DNA of 64,000 nucleotides from Bombus terrestris (lineage: Eukaryota; Arthropoda; Insecta; Hymenoptera; Apidae), in assembly GCF_910591885.1 (NCBI RefSeq), contig NC_063271.1, forward strand, positions 18,553,334-18,617,333, written 5' to 3'. The notes below the pieces were generated by a model. The model did not search any database. It was not told where the DNA came from and saw nothing but the letters and a program-made list of their open reading frames with translations. The translations under genes were made by a program, and so were the position numbers. Within the stretch, counting starts at the first letter, position 1, and each line of letters starts with the position of its first letter. Shown piece after piece: positions 61,691 through 64,000 of the stretch.

Positions 61691-64000
61691 AATCGGCAAT
61701 CTGATATGTCGAAGGTGCCACGCTTCTGCCAACTTTGCCTTATAACTTCTTTACAGTATACTCGTCAAAGAGTAACTAAAATATCAGAGGTTCTACGACA
61801 CGACGATATAACAATTTTCTGTTTATATTTCGATTATTTGATTTTTAGAAATGTTTAAGGTTGACTGTTTCTTTGGTAGACAATCTTTTTCTGTCCAATT
61901 TTCAATTTTGCCAAACTGCTGCCATTTATAAAAGAATTGAGATTCTTCATAAAAATCCGACATTATATTTCAGACAGCAGATGCTACCTTATGAATCACG
62001 AAGAATTTTTTATTTTAAACTGTTCGGTCTATCTATCGATGTTCTAAAAGAAAAGGTTTCTTACACAGTGAATAAATTCTCCATTGTATGGAACTTTTTC
62101 TTTAAAGAAATTAGCAGGTAAATATACAAACTGCCAATATCATCTGGAGAAATCTGTATTTTTCATTTTGTAATTATTCGTGGAAGAAATCACTATCTAT
62201 CTTTGGATGGTCCAAGGTTAGCCCTTTAACGCGAAGTCTAATCTATTGCGAAAAGACATCGATGTGTCAGATAGCGTAGCAGCTGGCTGTGTACCAATCG
62301 ACTCATTCCTCTTAGGCAGCATCCAGCGCGTTAGCTTTGTTTGTTGCGGGTAGATTAAACGGCGAAGATGAGTTGAGTCGCAATGTAAATTGATTGTAAC
62401 GTGTATAATGATCGCTAATACTAAAATTAGTGATGAGTAATACCGCTATTTTTTAATGAATTCGGAATACGTTCGAGTAACAAATGTAGTAGTTCCCGAA
62501 CACGTGATCAGATTTTTCCACAGTTAAGGTTCTGTGGAGTCAGCCCTATACTTTGTTTTGATGAATCAGCACGAACAGCAGGGAGCGATGTTGAAGCCTG
62601 GCGTAATCCGTCGATGACAAATTAAAGGGGTAATCTCGCGTGCTCGATTAAACATTTATCACTAAAAATCTCAATTTTGATATTCGCGATTAGGTGTTTG
62701 TGGAGATGCCACGATTGGATCGCTAATATTTTTTCTATAACGATAAATTCAAGAGTCAGCTTTAATCATTTTATTGAGAGAATCTTAGAAATTCGTTGAT
62801 AATGCCTTTTAAAATAGAAAGATAAAAATTTTAATTTCCATTAGCGAATAATTTAATCACTACTAGAAACTGTCCTTGTGATTCGTTGCCGATGGATTCG
62901 AGAGTCCCGAATGTCGTTCGTTTGTCTTTTATATCTCATTCGTTTTTGGTGCGGGTCATCGAAAAAAGTTTGATTAAATCTCCGATTCCCACAGCTAGAT
63001 ACCTCTGCTATCTTTTATTTATTCTACGACATAAGCAAACTGATATTATATAGATTTTTATGCATTCCAGTAATTAATTTAATAACCACTTCAATATTTT
63101 CATTCGTAATACCATCGACAGCGAATTTGATTTCGTTCGTTTTATAAAATTTTAATGTCGAATAAAAATGGAGAAGAAAGAAATATTAATCGAGAATGAA
63201 ATACAACCAAAGAGTGAAGAGCATTCTGTTTAAAGAATTTCATACAGTTTATATCAGAGCCATGATACAATTTACGATTTACTAAAAAATCCAGAAACTA
63301 TACATGTAAATGAAAAAGTACGGACCGACTTGAAGCAGTAACTTCTTATAGAATCTCTGCTATTTTAAGAGAAGTTTCGAATTCTTTCCCGATTGCACGT
63401 AAATAGTTAGATCATATTTATTAACCCTATCAAGTATAAAAAGACTTATTTACATTTTTCATAAAATATTCTTATCTTTATCCGAATTTTATACAAAAAT
63501 AATATTCTGCTAAATTACGAAAAGTTACCTTTACGGATGAAGAGAGATTCAATCGTTAATCAAATTTATTTCGCATTATTTTCATAATTTGCGAAAGCAA
63601 GCGCAGGTACTAAACTGATAAATGTACAGAGAAATCGTTATGATTCGGCCTGGGATTGGATGATGGAAGAGGTGCAATGAAATTTGTAAAAACATGATTT
63701 CCAACTGGAAAAAAGCCGAAATATAGAATTTGCGAACGAAAAATTGCATAGTCAAAGTTAGATCAATTTAACAGGTGCATGAATAAAAAAAATTCAAACT
63801 ATTCGCTTGTGAAAAATTCGTATTCCCACGAGATTACGCAACCGTCCAACAGAATGGAAACTGCATAAATATATTTAAACCATACCGATAATATTATAAT
63901 ATTAACTTAGTTTTATATTACAATAATATAATATCAATCGAATGTTGTAACTATTACACGTTTTAACGTTAAATAATGGAGCGTTAGATCGTATTATTCT

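Larger units (their letters stand above)
56141..64000. other. Right flank, no confirmed gene
   Basis: I see no recognisable protein or RNA gene. GC-richer patches lie at 58740-59000, 59230-59620, 61400-61690 and 62200-62400. Two insect-transposon-like termini face each other: TACAGGGTATTTCA at 57097 and AAAACACCCTGTA at 59984-59996. They may be ends of one 2.9-kb element or unrelated remnants. A possible plus-strand first coding exon, 61000-61070 (ATG, 23 codons, donor CG|GTAAGG), has no partner. Confidence 0.35.

Noticed and set aside
1..64000. CRISPR arrays, bacterial operons, tRNA or rRNA genes, and known insect microRNAs
   Set aside because: No regularly spaced direct repeats, no ribosome-binding-site-led gene clusters and no tRNA cloverleaf were seen. 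A by-eye look for a few conserved mature microRNAs (let-7, bantam, miR-1, miR-9, miR-124, miR-184) found no match. A covariance-model search would be needed to exclude diverged copies.

Overview
The window is AT-rich eukaryotic DNA (rough impression, not counted: about 30% GC) with GT-AG introns, long gene-poor spacers, many microsatellites and CpG that does not look depleted. The two recognisable genes are insect-type neuronal calcium sensor (NCS) genes. Together with the base composition this suggests an insect, most likely a bee or other aculeate hymenopteran; the order-level call is an inference and I cannot name the species.

Two genes are certain. Both lie on the minus strand, in tandem. 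(1) Neurocalcin (Nca): four coding exons joined from 7860 down to 6321 give a complete 192-residue protein. A 5' UTR segment at 7861-8002 starts at a splice acceptor, so the promoter exon lies further upstream. (2) A second NCS protein, resembling Drosophila CG7646 and the recoverin/visinin branch: four coding exons joined from 22975 down to 18089 give 186 residues. Its start codon lies 8 bases inside an exon that begins at a splice acceptor, so this gene also has distant 5' UTR exon(s). Both proteins start with an N-myristoylation signal (MGxxxS), have a degenerate first EF-hand with a CPxG motif, and carry three intact Ca2+ loops. The two genes share the position and phase of their last intron, which fits an old tandem duplication. 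They are expected to act as neuronal Ca2+/myristoyl-switch proteins on membranes.

Layout: 1-5829, no gene seen, possibly partly Nca 3' UTR; 5830-6272, a GC-rich run of five small hairpins plus a related palindrome; 6321-8002, Nca; 8003-18088, spacer with simple repeats; 18089-22983, second NCS gene; 22984-39229, probably mostly its large 5' intron or upstream region, with decayed repeats; 39230-41330, a GC/CpG-rich block that is the best promoter candidate; 41331-64000, sparse DNA with a possible small single-exon ORF (42695-42943), a MITE-like element (about 50.19-50.90 kb), one well-bounded 46-nt candidate exon (55983-56028, minus) and several GC-richer islands whose role I cannot assign.

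I did not find a previously undescribed multi-gene system. The items most worth a second look are the hairpin cluster beside the Nca 3' end, the orphan 46-nt exon, the small membrane-protein-like ORF preceded by a 16-bp tandem repeat, and a dispersed short repeat family with at least four copies.
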